Notes: generated from the letters alone by a model not told the origin. A stretch of 64,000 nt of DNA from Paucibacter sp. DJ2R-2 (GCF_025717675.1 NZ_JAJIRT010000004.1:124001-188000); one strand, 5' to 3'; shown: positions 16,899 to 28,171, counted from the stretch's first letter. Translations and numbers: made by a program.

Positions 16899-18467
16899 AT
16901 GAATGTGTCCAAACGCTTGGCTCTGGGCTTTGCTGCCGTGTTGATGATTCTGGTGATCGTGGCCGGCATCGCCATGGTGAAGGTGTACGCCATCGAAGGC
17001 GCACTCCAGGCCAACAGCCAGGAGCACACACAAATTCAGCGTTACGCCATCAACTTTCGCGGTTCGGCGCATGACCGCGCCATTGCCAGCCGGGACTATG
17101 TGCTGGCCAGCACAGCCGAGCAGCGCAGCAAGGAGGCCAGCACCATTGCCAGCTTGGCCAAGTTCTATGCGGATTCGGCGGCACCGCTCGAAGAAAAGAT
17201 CGGCCGGTCCGCGGACGCGCGCGAGCTGAAGCGCTTGTATGGCGCGATCCAGGCGATCGAAGCCGAATCCGTCGCTTCAAGCCAGGCCGTGATGAGCGCC
17301 ATGGATCAGGGCGATACCGCGACAGCCGGCGCCGCGCTGTGGACGCGGGTGAAGCCGCAGTACGTGCGCTGGCTGGGCGCGATCAACGCGCTGATCGATT
17401 TCGAGGAGGCTCGGGTCCAGGCGCTCAACAAGGTGGCGATGGATGAGGCTGAGGGCTTTCGCGCCGTGATGTTGACGGCGCTCGCCTTGGGTCTGATCTG
17501 CGGCAGCGCCCTGGCCTGGTCCATCTCCGGCAAGATCTTGGGGCAGTTGGGGGCCGAACCGGCCCGCCTGAGCGAGGTGGCGCAGCGTGTGGCCGGGGGT
17601 GATTTGAGTGAGGTCGAGGGTGCGGCGCAGGCCACGCCGGGCAGCGTGCTGGCCTCCCTGGCCGCCATGCAACAGGCCCTGGCACGCGTGGTCGGCCAGG
17701 TGCGGCAGGCCTCGGACTCGATCGCCACCGGCTCGGCAGAAATCGCCAAAGGCAATCTGGACCTGTCGCAGCGCACCGAAATGCAAGCGAGCAGCCTGCA
17801 AGTGACCGCGGCCACCATGGACGAACTGGGCAGCACGGTGCGCAACAACAGCGACAGCGCCAAACAGGCCGATCAGCTCGCCAAGCAGGCCTCCGCGGTG
17901 GCCGGACAAGGCGGCGAGGTCGTGGGCAAAGTGGTCGCCACCATGCAGGACATCAATGAAAGCAGCCGCAAGATCGGCGACATCATCAGCGTCATCGACG
18001 GCATTGCCTTCCAGACCAATATCCTGGCGCTCAATGCGGCAGTGGAAGCGGCGCGCGCGGGCGAACAGGGGCGCGGCTTTGCCGTCGTCGCCTCGGAAGT
18101 CCGCAGCCTGGCCCAGCGAAGCGCCGAGGCGGCCAAGGAGATCAAGTCCCTGATCGGCCGCAGCGTTGAGCAGGTGGAGCAAGGCAGTGCCCTGGTCGGA
18201 CAAGCCGGCCAGACCATGGGCGAGATCGTGCAGTCGATCCAGCGCGTGAGCGACATCGTGGCCGAGATCACCGTGGCCACCCTGGAGCAAGGCAGGGGCA
18301 TCGCGCAAGTGGGTCAGTCCGTCAGCCAGATGGACCGCTCCACCCAGCAGAACGCCGCCCTGGTGGAAGAAAGCGCCGCGGCGGCGGAGAGCCTGCGGGT
18401 TCAGGCCCAGGATCTGGTGCAAGCGGTCGCGGTGTTCCGCCTGCGCGACGCGGCCCGGCGAAGCTGA
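16899..18467 (+). CDS. Methyl-accepting chemotaxis protein
   Basis: I chose the ATG at 16899 (522 residues) because GAGGAG lies seven bases upstream; an adjacent ATG at 16896 and a TTG at 16884 are alternatives. Residues about 8-30 form the first membrane helix, followed by a four-helix-bundle sensor region. The second helix is near residues 187-207 ([20 protein letters not shown]), then HAMP and a signalling domain with [20 protein letters not shown]. The protein ends soon after the signalling domain and lacks the pentapeptide seen in the neighbouring receptor. It would therefore depend on that receptor for assisted methylation. It converges with priA, six bases apart. Confidence 0.95.
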   Translation: MNVSKRLALGFAAVLMILVIVAGIAMVKVYAIEGALQANSQEHTQIQRYAINFRGSAHDRAIASRDYVLASTAEQRSKEASTIASLAKFYADSAAPLEEKIGRSADARELKRLYGAIQAIEAESVASSQAVMSAMDQGDTATAGAALWTRVKPQYVRWLGAINALIDFEEARVQALNKVAMDEAEGFRAVMLTALALGLICGSALAWSISGKILGQLGAEPARLSEVAQRVAGGDLSEVEGAAQATPGSVLASLAAMQQALARVVGQVRQASDSIATGSAEIAKGNLDLSQRTEMQASSLQVTAATMDELGSTVRNNSDSAKQADQLAKQASAVAGQGGEVVGKVVATMQDINESSRKIGDIISVIDGIAFQTNILALNAAVEAARAGEQGRGFAVVASEVRSLAQRSAEAAKEIKSLIGRSVEQVEQGSALVGQAGQTMGEIVQSIQRVSDIVAEITVATLEQGRGIAQVGQSVSQMDRSTQQNAALVEESAAAAESLRVQAQDLVQAVAVFRLRDAARRS

Positions 18468-18473
18468 GCCCGC

Positions 18474-20579
18474 TCAGATCGCCAGCGGGTCCACGTCCAC
18501 CGCCCAGCGCAGCACGCCCTTGTGCTCGCGCTTGAGCAGGTGCAGCTCAGGCATCCAATGCCAGAGCAGGCGCTGCAGATCGCCGCGGCTGCCGGCCTCG
18601 ACCAGCATCTGCAAGCGCTCGACATTGGCCACCCGGGCCACGCTCATGGGGATGGCCGGGTAGATCAACGTGCCGCGCGCCTCGGGCAGGGCCTGGGCAA
18701 AGGCGGACGCCGCTTTCAGAAAGCCCAGGGCCGCTTCGGCCGTGCGCCCCTCGGCGCGCAGCAAAGCCAGATGGGCAAACGGCGGCAGGCCGGCCGATTC
18801 GCGCTCGGCCAGCTGGCTCTTGGCAAAGGCCTCGAAGTCATGGCTTTGCAGTGATTTGTAGAGCGCATGCTCGGGGTGCCAGGTCTGCACCCACATCTCG
18901 CTGCGTGCCGCCGCTTCGGCGTCACGCCCGGCCCGGCCGCCGGCCTGCATCAACAGGGCAAAGAGCCGCTCGGGGGCGCGGAAGTCACTGCTGAACAAGG
19001 CACCGTCGGGGTTGACCGCCGCGACCAGGGTGATGCGACGGAAGTCGTGGCCTTTGGTCACCATCTGGGTGCCGACCAGGATGTCGACCTCGCCGCTGTG
19101 GACCGCCGCCAACTGCGCCTCCAGCTCGCCTTTGTGCTTGCTGCTGTCGGCATCGATGCGCAGCACGCGGGCGCCGGGCAGCTGTTCCTGCAACTGCTCT
19201 TCCAGGCGCTCGGTGCCGCGGCCCAGGGGTGCGATGTCCTGGTTGCCGCAAGTCGGGCAGGCGCTGGGCACCCGCTCGGTGAACCCGCAGTGGTGGCAGC
19301 GCAGGGTGCGGTCGCCCTTGTGGAACACGCGCCAGGCGCTGCAATGCGGGCAGTCGCTTTTCCAGTTGCATTCGGCGCAGTGCAAGACCGGGGCATAGCC
19401 GCGCCGATTCAGGAAGATCAGGCTTTGCTCGCCGCGCGCCAGACGCAGGCGCAGGGCCTCCAGCAGCGGTGCGGTCAGCGCCGTCGTGACGCCTTTGCTC
19501 AGCGGCAAGCGCTTCATGTCAAAGAGGCGCACACGCGGCAAGGCGCCGCCACCGATGCGGCCCGGCAGCAGCAGGCGCTTGTAGCGCCCTTCATTGGCCT
19601 TTTGCCAGCTCTCCAGCGAGGGCGTGGCCGAGCCCAGGATGACCGGGATCTTTTCCTGATGGGCGCGGTAGATGGCCAGATCGCGGGCCGAGTAGCGGGC
19701 GCCGTCCTGCTGCTTGTAGGATGGGTCGTGTTCCTCGTCGACGACGATCAGGCCCAGGCGCGGCATGGAGGCAAACACGGCCAGGCGCGTGCCCAGCACC
19801 AGATCGGCCTCGCCCATGTGCGCGGCCAGCCAGTTGCGCAGGCGCTGAGCCGGGGTCAAGGCGCTGTGCAGGGAGACGATGCGATGGCAGGCGGCACCAT
19901 CGGCTTGCAGGCCGCCGAAGCGCTCGGCAAAACGCGCTTCCAGCTGCGGCGTCAGATTGATCTCGGGCACCAGCACCAGGACCTGGCGGCCTTGCGCCAA
20001 GGCGTGCTCAGCGGCGCGCAAATAGACCTCGGTCTTGCCACTGCCGGTGATGCCGTAGAGCAGCACGGGTGCGGGGGCACGGTCGCGGGCGGCGCTCAGC
20101 AAGGCATCAAGCTCGTCCAGCACCTGCTGCTGGGCCGGGTTCAATGTCGGCCGTGCCGGCGCTGGCGCCGACGCGTCGGCCGGCGTGGCCAGAAACTTGT
20201 CGAGCTTCTTGAGCCGCGCACGGAGCTGGGCACTGTCCAGCTCGCGCAGCTGCGGCGGCAGCACGGCCAGGGCCAGCTCGCCAATGCTGCGCTGGTAATA
20301 GCTGGCGGCAAACTCCAGCAGCTGGCACCAGGCCGCGCTCAAGGGCGGCAAACCCTCCAACTCGGCCAGGATGGGGCGCAGCATGGAGGCCTCGACCTGC
20401 CCCTCGGGTTCACCGGGCCAAACGATGCCCATCAGCTCGCGCCGACCCAAGGGCACACGCACCAGGCTGCCCGGTGCGAGCGCCCGCTCACTGAGATAGT
20501 CCAGCGGGCCGCTGAGGCCGCTGTGCTGCGGCGCCTCGACCGCGACGCGGATGCGCAGCAAGCCGGCCAGCTCAGTCAT
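18474..20579 (-). CDS. priA: Primosomal protein N' (replication restart helicase PriA)
   Basis: The 701-residue protein is a 3'-to-5' DNA helicase that restarts stalled replication forks by recruiting the primosome. Visible are the N-terminal 3'-DNA-binding region, Walker A GITGSGKTE (residues 176-183) and the DEEH box (281-284). The zinc-binding cysteines are in CAECNWKSDCPHC and CHHC...CPTC, and the GxGTERLEE segment is also present. Length agrees with beta-proteobacterial PriA. The upstream 385 bp region contains a perfect DnaA box, which may link its expression to replication. It is followed on the same strand by no gene, as it converges with an MCP gene. Confidence 0.97.
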   Translation of the reverse strand: MTELAGLLRIRVAVEAPQHSGLSGPLDYLSERALAPGSLVRVPLGRRELMGIVWPGEPEGQVEASMLRPILAELEGLPPLSAAWCQLLEFAASYYQRSIGELALAVLPPQLRELDSAQLRARLKKLDKFLATPADASAPAPARPTLNPAQQQVLDELDALLSAARDRAPAPVLLYGITGSGKTEVYLRAAEHALAQGRQVLVLVPEINLTPQLEARFAERFGGLQADGAACHRIVSLHSALTPAQRLRNWLAAHMGEADLVLGTRLAVFASMPRLGLIVVDEEHDPSYKQQDGARYSARDLAIYRAHQEKIPVILGSATPSLESWQKANEGRYKRLLLPGRIGGGALPRVRLFDMKRLPLSKGVTTALTAPLLEALRLRLARGEQSLIFLNRRGYAPVLHCAECNWKSDCPHCSAWRVFHKGDRTLRCHHCGFTERVPSACPTCGNQDIAPLGRGTERLEEQLQEQLPGARVLRIDADSSKHKGELEAQLAAVHSGEVDILVGTQMVTKGHDFRRITLVAAVNPDGALFSSDFRAPERLFALLMQAGGRAGRDAEAAARSEMWVQTWHPEHALYKSLQSHDFEAFAKSQLAERESAGLPPFAHLALLRAEGRTAEAALGFLKAASAFAQALPEARGTLIYPAIPMSVARVANVERLQMLVEAGSRGDLQRLLWHWMPELHLLKREHKGVLRWAVDVDPLAI

Positions 20580-20634
20580 GCGCGCAGCTCAGGCCGGGCT
20601 CGACACCAGTCGCTTGAGAGTTTGAATGAGCTTT

Positions 20635-20810
20635 GCGAGCTAAGTGCATGATTTAAAAGGGCCCGAAAAACAATGCACCAAATCTGTGGATAACTTTGTG
20701 GGGAAAGTTCGAAGAATGCACGCCGGCACGATGTGTCACAGCACTTACCAATGCCAGACCATTCTCCTCCGTGCCGAGTCGCCGTCTTATAAATCAAGCA
20801 CTTAGCGAGC
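20635..20810. repeat. Dispersed inverted repeat flanking a DnaA box
   Basis: The arm GCGAGCTAAGTGCATGATT (20635-20653) matches the reverse complement of AATCAAGCACTTAGCGAGC (20792-20810) at 16 of 19 positions. The arms lie on either side of the DnaA box at 20685. Additional GCACTTA copies occur at 20741-20747 and, as TAAGCAC in reverse, near 20893. Confidence 0.6.
20685..20693 (-). promoter_or_regulatory. DnaA box (perfect 9-mer) upstream of priA
   Basis: TGTGGATAA is the reverse complement of the consensus DnaA box TTATCCACA. A one-mismatch copy, TGGGGATAA, is at 20874-20882. The site lies 106 bp upstream of the priA start codon. Binding by DnaA is inferred from the consensus. Confidence 0.55.
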
Positions 20811-20964
20811 AATCGGGAAAACACCAAGCTGCAGTGCAGCACAGGCCCCGGGTCTGTCTCGCTTCGAGAAAATTGGGGATAAGTCTCTACCCTGAGTGCT
20901 TACTTCACGTTTTGTGGCCGTGTTTTTTGGCCCGGCCGCAGCGGCCGCCGGGCCCGGGCCGCGC

Positions 20965-22056
20965 TCAGACGCCGGCGCGCAGGCGACGTGAGTGGGCGTG
21001 CACCTCGTCCACCAGGGCCGTGACATGCTCAGGCGGGGTGAACTGGCTGATGCCATGTCCCAAATTGAACACATGACCGTCCCAGCCACCATCGGCACGC
21101 TGCGGATTGCCAAAGCTGTCCAGCACCGAGCGCACCTGCTCGCGAATGGCGTCCGGCGGCGCGAACAAGACATTCGGGTCGAGATTGCCTTGCAGGGCGA
21201 CCCGGCTGCCGACCTGAGCGCGAGCGCGGCCGAGGTTGGCTGTCCAGTCCAGGCCCACCACATCGGCGCCGGCATCGGCGATTTCGTCCAGCCAGAGCGC
21301 ACCGCCCTTGGTGAACAGGATGCGCGGGATGCGCTGGCCTTCATGCTCGGTCTTGACCTGGGCCAGCACGCGGCGCGAGTAGTCGAGGCTGAAGCGCTGG
21401 AACATGCCGTCGGCCAGCACACCACCCCAGCTGTCGAACAGCATCACGGCCTGGGCGCCGGCTTCGATCTGGGCGTTCAGATACTGAGCCACGGCGTCGG
21501 CATTGACCTGCAGGATGCGGTGCATCAGGTCGGGGCGGGCGTACATCAGGCTCTTGACCTGGCGGTAGTCGTCCGAGCCGCCGCCTTCGACCATATAGCA
21601 GGCCAGGGTCCAGGGGCTGCCGGAGAAGCCGATCAGGGGCACGCGTCCGTTCAAGGCCTTGCGGATGGAGCTGACGGCGTCGAAGACGTAGCGCAGCTTG
21701 TCCATATCAGGCACGGCCAGCGCCGCCACGGCGGCCTCATCACGCACGACCTTGGCGAACTTGGGACCCTCTCCGATGGCGAAGGACAGGCCCAGGCCCA
21801 TGGCATCGGGCACGGTCAGGATGTCGCTGAACAGGATGGCTGCATCGAGCTTGTAGCGCTCCAGCGGCTGCAAGGTCACCTCGGTCGCGTAGTCGCGGTT
21901 GGTGGCCAGACCCATGAAGCTGCCGGCCTTGGCCCGCGTGTCGCGGTACTCGGGCAGGTAGCGGCCGGCCTGGCGCATCAGCCAGACGGGGGTGTAGTCG
22001 GTAGGCTGGCGCAGACAGGCGCGCAGGAAGGTGTCGTTTTGCAGAGGTGCATTCAT
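20965..22056 (-). CDS. hemE: Uroporphyrinogen decarboxylase
   Basis: The 363-residue enzyme removes four carboxyl groups from uroporphyrinogen III to give coproporphyrinogen III in haem synthesis, in the cytoplasm. The substrate-binding motif [10 protein letters not shown] (from residue 28), catalytic Asp78 in FSDIL, the [13 protein letters not shown] segment and the C-terminal NLGHGI motif are all present. Length is normal for the family. The gene is divergent from lemA and lies upstream of priA on the same strand; hemE-priA linkage near the atp operon is, to my knowledge, common in Burkholderiales. Confidence 0.98.
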   Translation of the reverse strand: MNAPLQNDTFLRACLRQPTDYTPVWLMRQAGRYLPEYRDTRAKAGSFMGLATNRDYATEVTLQPLERYKLDAAILFSDILTVPDAMGLGLSFAIGEGPKFAKVVRDEAAVAALAVPDMDKLRYVFDAVSSIRKALNGRVPLIGFSGSPWTLACYMVEGGGSDDYRQVKSLMYARPDLMHRILQVNADAVAQYLNAQIEAGAQAVMLFDSWGGVLADGMFQRFSLDYSRRVLAQVKTEHEGQRIPRILFTKGGALWLDEIADAGADVVGLDWTANLGRARAQVGSRVALQGNLDPNVLFAPPDAIREQVRSVLDSFGNPQRADGGWDGHVFNLGHGISQFTPPEHVTALVDEVHAHSRRLRAGV

Positions 22057-22232
22057 GCGCGGATTATCCGATGCCGCGATAGGCTGAGCTTGCTGCAGAG
22101 CAAGCAGCGCGCCTGGGACCTGTCATCAGTTACCGTCATCAAGCGCTGCGATACTCGGCCGGCACTTGATTTCGCACGGCGGGCCGCCACATGGCGCTCT
22201 ACCCTCGAACGATTCCATCACGGAGGATTTCC

Positions 22233-22859
22233 ATGTCGGCCATCTCGATGACCAAGCGCGGCGCCACCACGACGGCGGCCGCCCTCGCCCTGACCCTCTC
22301 GCTCAGCGGCTGCGGCTACAACGAATTCCAGACCCTGGATGAACAAGTCAATGCCAACTGGGCCGAGGTGCTGAGCCAATACCAACGCCGCGCCGACCTG
22401 ATCCCCAATATCGTCAACACGGTCAAGGGCGAGGCCAATTTCGAGCAAGAAACCCTGACCAAGGTGATCGAGGCTCGCGCCAAGGCCACCAGCATCCAGG
22501 TCACGCCCGAGCTGGCCAAGGACCCGGAAGCCTTGAAGAAATTCCAGGCCGCCCAGGGCGAGGTGTCGAGCGCCCTCTCGCGCCTGCTGGTGGTCAGCGA
22601 GAACTACCCCAACCTCAAGGCCAACCAAGGCTTTCAGGACCTGCGCGTGCAGCTCGAAGGCACGGAGAACCGCATCACCGTGGCGCGCAACCGCTACATC
22701 AAATCGGTGGCCGACTACAACGTGCACACCCGCCAGTTCCCCAGCAACCTGACCGCCAAGGTGATGGGTTATGAGGTCAAACCCAATTTCACGGTTCAGA
22801 ACGAGGCGGCGATCAGCAACGCCCCGGCCGTGAGCTTCGACAAGCCGGCTTCCAAATAA
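22233..22859 (+). CDS. lemA: LemA family lipoprotein
   Basis: I chose the ATG at 22233 because GGAGG lies about eight bases upstream. The 208-residue protein has a signal sequence ending in a lipobox-like LSGC, so it is probably a lipoprotein. The LemA fold follows (NANWAEVLSQYQRRADLIPNIV), with the long helices and the C-terminal FTVQNEA segment common in the family. LemA proteins occur across bacteria beside TPM-domain proteins; their exact role is not established. Two TPM genes follow at 7 bp and with one-base overlap, so the three form an operon. Confidence 0.93.
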   Translation: MSAISMTKRGATTTAAALALTLSLSGCGYNEFQTLDEQVNANWAEVLSQYQRRADLIPNIVNTVKGEANFEQETLTKVIEARAKATSIQVTPELAKDPEALKKFQAAQGEVSSALSRLLVVSENYPNLKANQGFQDLRVQLEGTENRITVARNRYIKSVADYNVHTRQFPSNLTAKVMGYEVKPNFTVQNEAAISNAPAVSFDKPASK

Positions 22860-22866
22860 GCAAGCC

Positions 22867-23802
22867 ATGAGCAAGGCGCTTCGCCTGCTGTTTCCGCTTT
22901 GGCTGTTTGCCCTGCTGAGCGGCGGCGTCGGCATGCCGGCCTGGGCCCAGGACGTGCGCCCGGTGCCGGTGCTCAGCCACCAGGTCATGGACCAGACCGG
23001 CACGCTCAGCACGGCGCAGCGCGAAGCGCTGGAAAGCAAACTCGCGCGCCTCGAGCGCGAGACCGGCACGCAGCTGGTGATCCTGATGGTGGCCAGCAGC
23101 CAACCCGAGGACATCGCGGCCTATGCGCAACGCGTGGGCGATGCCTGGAAGATCGGCCGCAAGGACGTGGGCGACGGCGTGTTGATCGTGGTCGCCAAGG
23201 ACGACCGCAAGGTGCGCATCGAGGTGGCCAAGGCGCTGGAAGGTGCTGTGCCCGACCTTGCGGCTCGACTGATCATCCAAAGCGCCATCACGCCGGCCTT
23301 CAAGGCAGGTGACTATGCCGGTGGCTTGAATCTGGCCATCGACCAGTTGGACGCGCGCATCCGCGGTGAGGCATTGCCGCCGCCTACTGCGGCCACCCGC
23401 CCCGGCGCCGGCGATAGTGGCTTTGATTTCGAATCGCTGGCGGCGCTGTTCTTCATCGGCGTGCCCATGCTCGGTGCCGTGCTGACCGCTGTCTTCGGCC
23501 GCAAGCTGGGCAGTGTGGCGACGGGCGGCATCGCCGGTTCGGCCGCTGGCTGGCTGGCCTCCAGCCTGTTGATTGGCAGCCTGGCCGGCTTCGCATCCCT
23601 GGTGCTGGTGGGCTTGATGGGTGTGGGCGCCTCACGCGGCCGCAGTGGCCGCAGTGGCCGTGGCGGAAACCACGATCTTCCCATCATCTGGGGTGGAGGT
23701 GGAGGCGGCAGCTGGGGTGGCGGCAGTAGCGACAGCGGCGGAGGGTTCTCCTCCGGCGGCGGGGGCGACTTTGGCGGCGGCGGCGCCTCGGGGGATTGGT
23801 GA
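22867..23802 (+). CDS. TPM domain membrane protein (YgcG family)
   Basis: The 311-residue protein has a signal peptide (residues 1-27) and a TPM domain at about residues 35-165 (VMDQTGTLSTAQREAL, GDAWKIGRKDVGDGVLIVVAKDDRKVRIEV). Two hydrophobic segments follow near residues 193-255. The tail is rich in Gly, Ser and Trp (about residues 270-311), as usual for YgcG proteins. The role is uncertain; TPM domains have been linked to membrane protein quality control. It sits between lemA and a second, tail-less TPM gene. Confidence 0.92.
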   Translation: MSKALRLLFPLWLFALLSGGVGMPAWAQDVRPVPVLSHQVMDQTGTLSTAQREALESKLARLERETGTQLVILMVASSQPEDIAAYAQRVGDAWKIGRKDVGDGVLIVVAKDDRKVRIEVAKALEGAVPDLAARLIIQSAITPAFKAGDYAGGLNLAIDQLDARIRGEALPPPTAATRPGAGDSGFDFESLAALFFIGVPMLGAVLTAVFGRKLGSVATGGIAGSAAGWLASSLLIGSLAGFASLVLVGLMGVGASRGRSGRSGRGGNHDLPIIWGGGGGGSWGGGSSDSGGGFSSGGGGDFGGGGASGDW

Positions 23803-24323
23803 TGGGAGGCAGCAAGAAGCAAGGCTGGCTGCGTTGGCTACGCCACCGCTGGACGGACAGCGGCGATGTGCGACGAGCGCTGCCGGACAGCGCCATGGCG
23901 CGAATCGAAGCGCTGGTCAGAGCCAGTGAATCGATGCACAGCGGCGAGATCTGCGTCTGCGTGGAAGCCGGTTTGCCCTTGTCCTATTTGTGGAAGGGCT
24001 TGCGGGCACGTCAACGCGCCTTGACCCTGTTCGGCAAGCTCAGGGTCTGGGACACCGAAGCCAACAACGGCGTGCTGATTTACCTCTTGCTGGCGGACCA
24101 GGCGGTGGAGGTGGTGACCGACCGCGGTCTCAATGCCGTGGTCACCGCTCAGCAATGGCAAGCCTTGATTGCAGCACTGGGCGAACATCTGCGAGCCGGG
24201 CAGTTTGAAACCGGACTTTGCGAAGCGGTCGAGGGCGTGAGCCAACTGCTGACTCAGCACTTCCCTCTGGCACCGGGCCAGATCAACCCGAACGAACTGG
24301 CCGATGCCGTCGTGCGCCTGTAG
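23802..24323 (+). CDS. TPM domain protein
   Basis: The ATG at 23802 overlaps the preceding stop codon by one base. The 173-residue protein is a TPM domain without a signal peptide: SGEICVCVEAGLP, WDTEANNGVLIYLLLADQAVEVVTDRG, and a helical C-terminal part. It has no membrane helix, so it may be cytoplasmic or peripheral. The lemA-TPM-TPM order is a recurrent beta-proteobacterial arrangement. The 3' end converges with the PPK2 gene, 14 bases away. Confidence 0.9.
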   Translation: MGGSKKQGWLRWLRHRWTDSGDVRRALPDSAMARIEALVRASESMHSGEICVCVEAGLPLSYLWKGLRARQRALTLFGKLRVWDTEANNGVLIYLLLADQAVEVVTDRGLNAVVTAQQWQALIAALGEHLRAGQFETGLCEAVEGVSQLLTQHFPLAPGQINPNELADAVVRL

Positions 24324-24337
24324 GCAGTTGCGCCGAT

Positions 24338-25159
24338 TCAGCGCCCCTTGATCGGCTTCAAGCTGCCGCTGAAGCTTTCCGTCAGGGGCTTGCTGCCCAG
24401 GGCGGGAAACTTGAGTTTGGCTTGTGGCACGCGCACATCGGGCAGATGGTCGAGCAGATGGCGGATCAGGGTCAAGCGGCCCAAGCGCTGGTCATTGAAA
24501 TCCACCAGGGTCCAGGGCGCGCATTTCTTGTGCGTCGCCTTGAGCATGCGTTCGCGAGCCAGGCCGTAGTCGGCGTAGCGGGCGCGCGCTTCCAGGTCGA
24601 TCGGCGAGAGCTTCCAGCGTTTCAGCGGATCACCCAGACGCTCGGCAAAGCGCTGCTCCTGCTGGGCCTGATCGACGCACAACCAGTACTTGAACAAGAG
24701 AACGCCGTCGTCCACCAGCATTCGTTCGAACACTGGCGCCTGCTTCAGGAAGGCCTCGGTCTGAGCTGGCGTGCAAAAACCCATGACGGTCTCGACGCCC
24801 GCGCGGTTGTACCAGCTGCGGTCGAACAAGGCGATTTCGCCCGCGGCCGGCAGATGCGGCACATAGCGCTGGAAGTACCACTGTCCGAGCTCGCGCTCGC
24901 TGGGCTTACCCAGTGCGACGGTGTGGCACTGGCGCGGATTCAGCGTTTCCGAAATGGCCGCAATCGTGCCGCCTTTGCCGGCCGTGTCCCGGCCTTCGAC
25001 CAGCACGACGAGGCGTTTGCCGGTGTGCTGTAACCACTGCGCCATGGCGCTGAGCTCCAGCTGCATGGGCGCCATGCGCTCCAGGTACTCGGACTTGCTG
25101 AGCTTGCTGCCGTTGCCGTTGCCGTTGGCAACACCGGACTTGGGTTTCTTGCTGGCCAT
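24338..25159 (-). CDS. ppk2: Polyphosphate kinase 2 family protein
   Basis: The 273-residue enzyme has the PPK2 P-loop GRDTAGKGGT (residues 56-65) and Walker B-like FDRSWYNRAGVE. The lid and KLSPIDLEARARYADY segments that define the family are also present. PPK2 enzymes transfer phosphate between polyphosphate and nucleotides; the single-domain form usually prefers nucleoside mono- or diphosphates. Which nucleotide is used cannot be read from the sequence. The N-terminus holds a short Asn-Gly repeat (GNGNGNG-like) that is probably disordered. The gene stands alone, 43 bp downstream of a mutarotase gene on the same strand. Confidence 0.95.
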   Translation of the reverse strand: MASKKPKSGVANGNGNGSKLSKSEYLERMAPMQLELSAMAQWLQHTGKRLVVLVEGRDTAGKGGTIAAISETLNPRQCHTVALGKPSERELGQWYFQRYVPHLPAAGEIALFDRSWYNRAGVETVMGFCTPAQTEAFLKQAPVFERMLVDDGVLLFKYWLCVDQAQQEQRFAERLGDPLKRWKLSPIDLEARARYADYGLARERMLKATHKKCAPWTLVDFNDQRLGRLTLIRHLLDHLPDVRVPQAKLKFPALGSKPLTESFSGSLKPIKGR

Positions 25160-25202
25160 CGTCGCTCCCGATCAGAAGCGAAGCAGCATACGACCAAAGC
25201 GA

Positions 25203-26075
25203 TCAGGCCAGCAGCAGCGTCTGCATGCCCACCCAGCTCTCGCCCGGCGCTAGCTGCACCGGCTGGCGGATCTGGGCCGCCTCGATGCAGAGCATTTGCT
25301 GGTAGCCCTCGGCCGGCATATCGGCCAGGGCCGCGCACTTCTCGGCGCCCGGGTTCCAGACCACCGTGTCTTCGAAACCTTGCTGGCGGATCAGCAGCTG
25401 GCGGCTGCGGTTGATCAGCTGTTCCTTGAGGGCCAGGTCTTGCTTGAGCCCATGGTAGATGCGGTCCAGATCGCCGCCCGGCAGCAGCAGCTCGACGCGC
25501 TGACGCTTGAGCTCGCCACCGGCGGCGCTGTCCTCGTACTGCAGACCGCTCAGGCCCTCGACGCTGCTCGAGTCCAGATCGTTCAGGCGCAGATAGGTGT
25601 GCAGGGCGCTGGTGAAATCAAAGCTCGACTCGCCGGTGTTTTCGCAGGCCAGCTCGATCTGCAACTCGCGGCCGCTGATGCGCACGCTGAGTTCCAACTC
25701 AAACGCGTGTGGCCAGAACATGCGGCTTGCAGCATCGTCGCTCAGGCGCAGCACGGCCAGGGCATCGTCGGCGCCCTGCTCGGCCGAGACCAGCTGCCAG
25801 GGCTTGCTGCGGGCAAAGCCATGGCGCTTGAGCGGGCCGCGCGTGGCGAACTGCGGAAAGATCACAGGCACGCCGCCACGGATCGCCTCACCGTTGGCAT
25901 AGGCGGTCTTGGGCGAGACGTAGAGCTGTTCCTCGCCGCCGGCCGGCACCCAGGACAGAAGGTGAGCGCCATGCAGCAGAACGGTCGCACGAGCGCCGTC
26001 GGGCGACAGCAGTTCAATCGCATCGAGGCCCTGGTGGCGGGTGATGGCAATGGACTTGGGCGTGGCGGCGGTCAT
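25203..26075 (-). CDS. D-hexose-6-phosphate mutarotase (YeaD family)
   Basis: The 290-residue protein belongs to the aldose-1-epimerase-like family that interconverts alpha- and beta-anomers of glucose 6-phosphate and related sugars. Visible features are the beta-sandwich core, LLSWVPAGGEEQLYVSP, RGGVPVIFPQF, HGFAR and the catalytic Glu region NPGAEK near the C-terminus. Length fits YeaD. It lies directly after atpC, separated by a likely terminator, so it is probably not part of the ATP synthase operon. Confidence 0.92.
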   Translation of the reverse strand: MTAATPKSIAITRHQGLDAIELLSPDGARATVLLHGAHLLSWVPAGGEEQLYVSPKTAYANGEAIRGGVPVIFPQFATRGPLKRHGFARSKPWQLVSAEQGADDALAVLRLSDDAASRMFWPHAFELELSVRISGRELQIELACENTGESSFDFTSALHTYLRLNDLDSSSVEGLSGLQYEDSAAGGELKRQRVELLLPGGDLDRIYHGLKQDLALKEQLINRSRQLLIRQQGFEDTVVWNPGAEKCAALADMPAEGYQQMLCIEAAQIRQPVQLAPGESWVGMQTLLLA

Positions 26076-26117
26076 GGCGAGGCTCTCGGCGATGAAGGGG
26101 TTGTTCTTGAGGATTTC

Positions 26118-26154
26118 AAAAGGACAACGCCCGCCAGACTTGCGTCGGCGGGCG
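26118..26154 (-). terminator. Probable terminator of the atp operon
   Basis: On the minus strand an eight-base perfect stem (CGCCCGCC, 26147-26154, with GGCGGGCG, 26128-26135) is followed by TTGTCCTTTT. The uridine run is interrupted, so strength is uncertain. It lies between atpC and the mutarotase gene. Confidence 0.5.
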
Positions 26155-26204
26155 CTGGGTTCAGAGCCAGAAAAGCGGAGCTTCCCGACCCTGGAACTTG
26201 CGAA

Positions 26205-26618
26205 TTACTTCTGACGGAACTTGCGCAGCGCCGCGATCTGAGCCGCCATGGCGGCGAATTCGCTTTGCGCAGCGGCAAAGTCAATGTCGCTCTTGGCGTT
26301 CTTCATCGCTTCCTCGGCCAACTTCTTGGCTTCGGTGGCCTTGGCTTCGTCGAGGTCCTTGCCGCGGATGGCGGTGTCGGCCAGCACAGTCACCGTGCCC
26401 GGCTGCACTTCCAGAATGCCACCGGCGACGAAGACGAACTCTTCGCTGCCGTCGGCCTTCTCGATGCGCACGGCACCCGGCTTGATGCGGGTGATCAGGG
26501 GCGTGTGCTTGGGCAAGATGCCCAGCTCGCCGCCTTCACCCGGCAGCGCGACGAACTTGGCTTCGCCGGAGAAGATCTGCTCTTCGGCGGAGACCACGTC
26601 AACATGAATGGTTGCCAT
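26205..26618 (-). CDS. atpC: ATP synthase subunit epsilon
   Basis: The 137-residue subunit shows the N-terminal beta-sandwich ([42 protein letters not shown]) and the C-terminal helical hairpin. It couples rotation of the central stalk to the catalytic head and can inhibit ATP hydrolysis. It is the last gene of the atpIBEFHAGDC operon, 83 bp after atpD. Confidence 0.97.
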   Translation of the reverse strand: MATIHVDVVSAEEQIFSGEAKFVALPGEGGELGILPKHTPLITRIKPGAVRIEKADGSEEFVFVAGGILEVQPGTVTVLADTAIRGKDLDEAKATEAKKLAEEAMKNAKSDIDFAAAQSEFAAMAAQIAALRKFRQK

Positions 26619-26701
26619 GATTTGTATCGTCCTTAGCGTTGAAAAAGAGAGTTAGCAGGAGCTGCCGCCGAAGGTTTGAGGCCCGCGGCGGCGAGATTCC
26701 A

Positions 26702-28171
<1,470 letters not shown>

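Larger units (their letters stand above)
20580..20964. other. 385 bp priA-hemE intergenic region
   Basis: No coding frame in this stretch has a plausible product. It contains a perfect DnaA box, a near-match to it, a dispersed inverted repeat and several GCACTTA/TAAGTGC words, and is less GC-rich than the flanking genes. Near 20931-20957 there is a strong hairpin (GGCCCGGC/GCCGGGCC), but its T-run lies on the wrong side to terminate hemE transcription. It probably carries the priA promoter and perhaps a DnaA-controlled element. Confidence 0.6.

Noticed and set aside
20931-20957. Terminator of hemE
   Set aside because: The hairpin is strong, but for the hemE transcript it is followed by A, not U. 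The T-run lies on the other side.
20580-20964. Chromosomal replication origin
   Set aside because: One perfect and one near DnaA box are too few, and dnaA, dnaN, rpmH and parAB are not present. Kept only as a possible DnaA-linked regulatory site.
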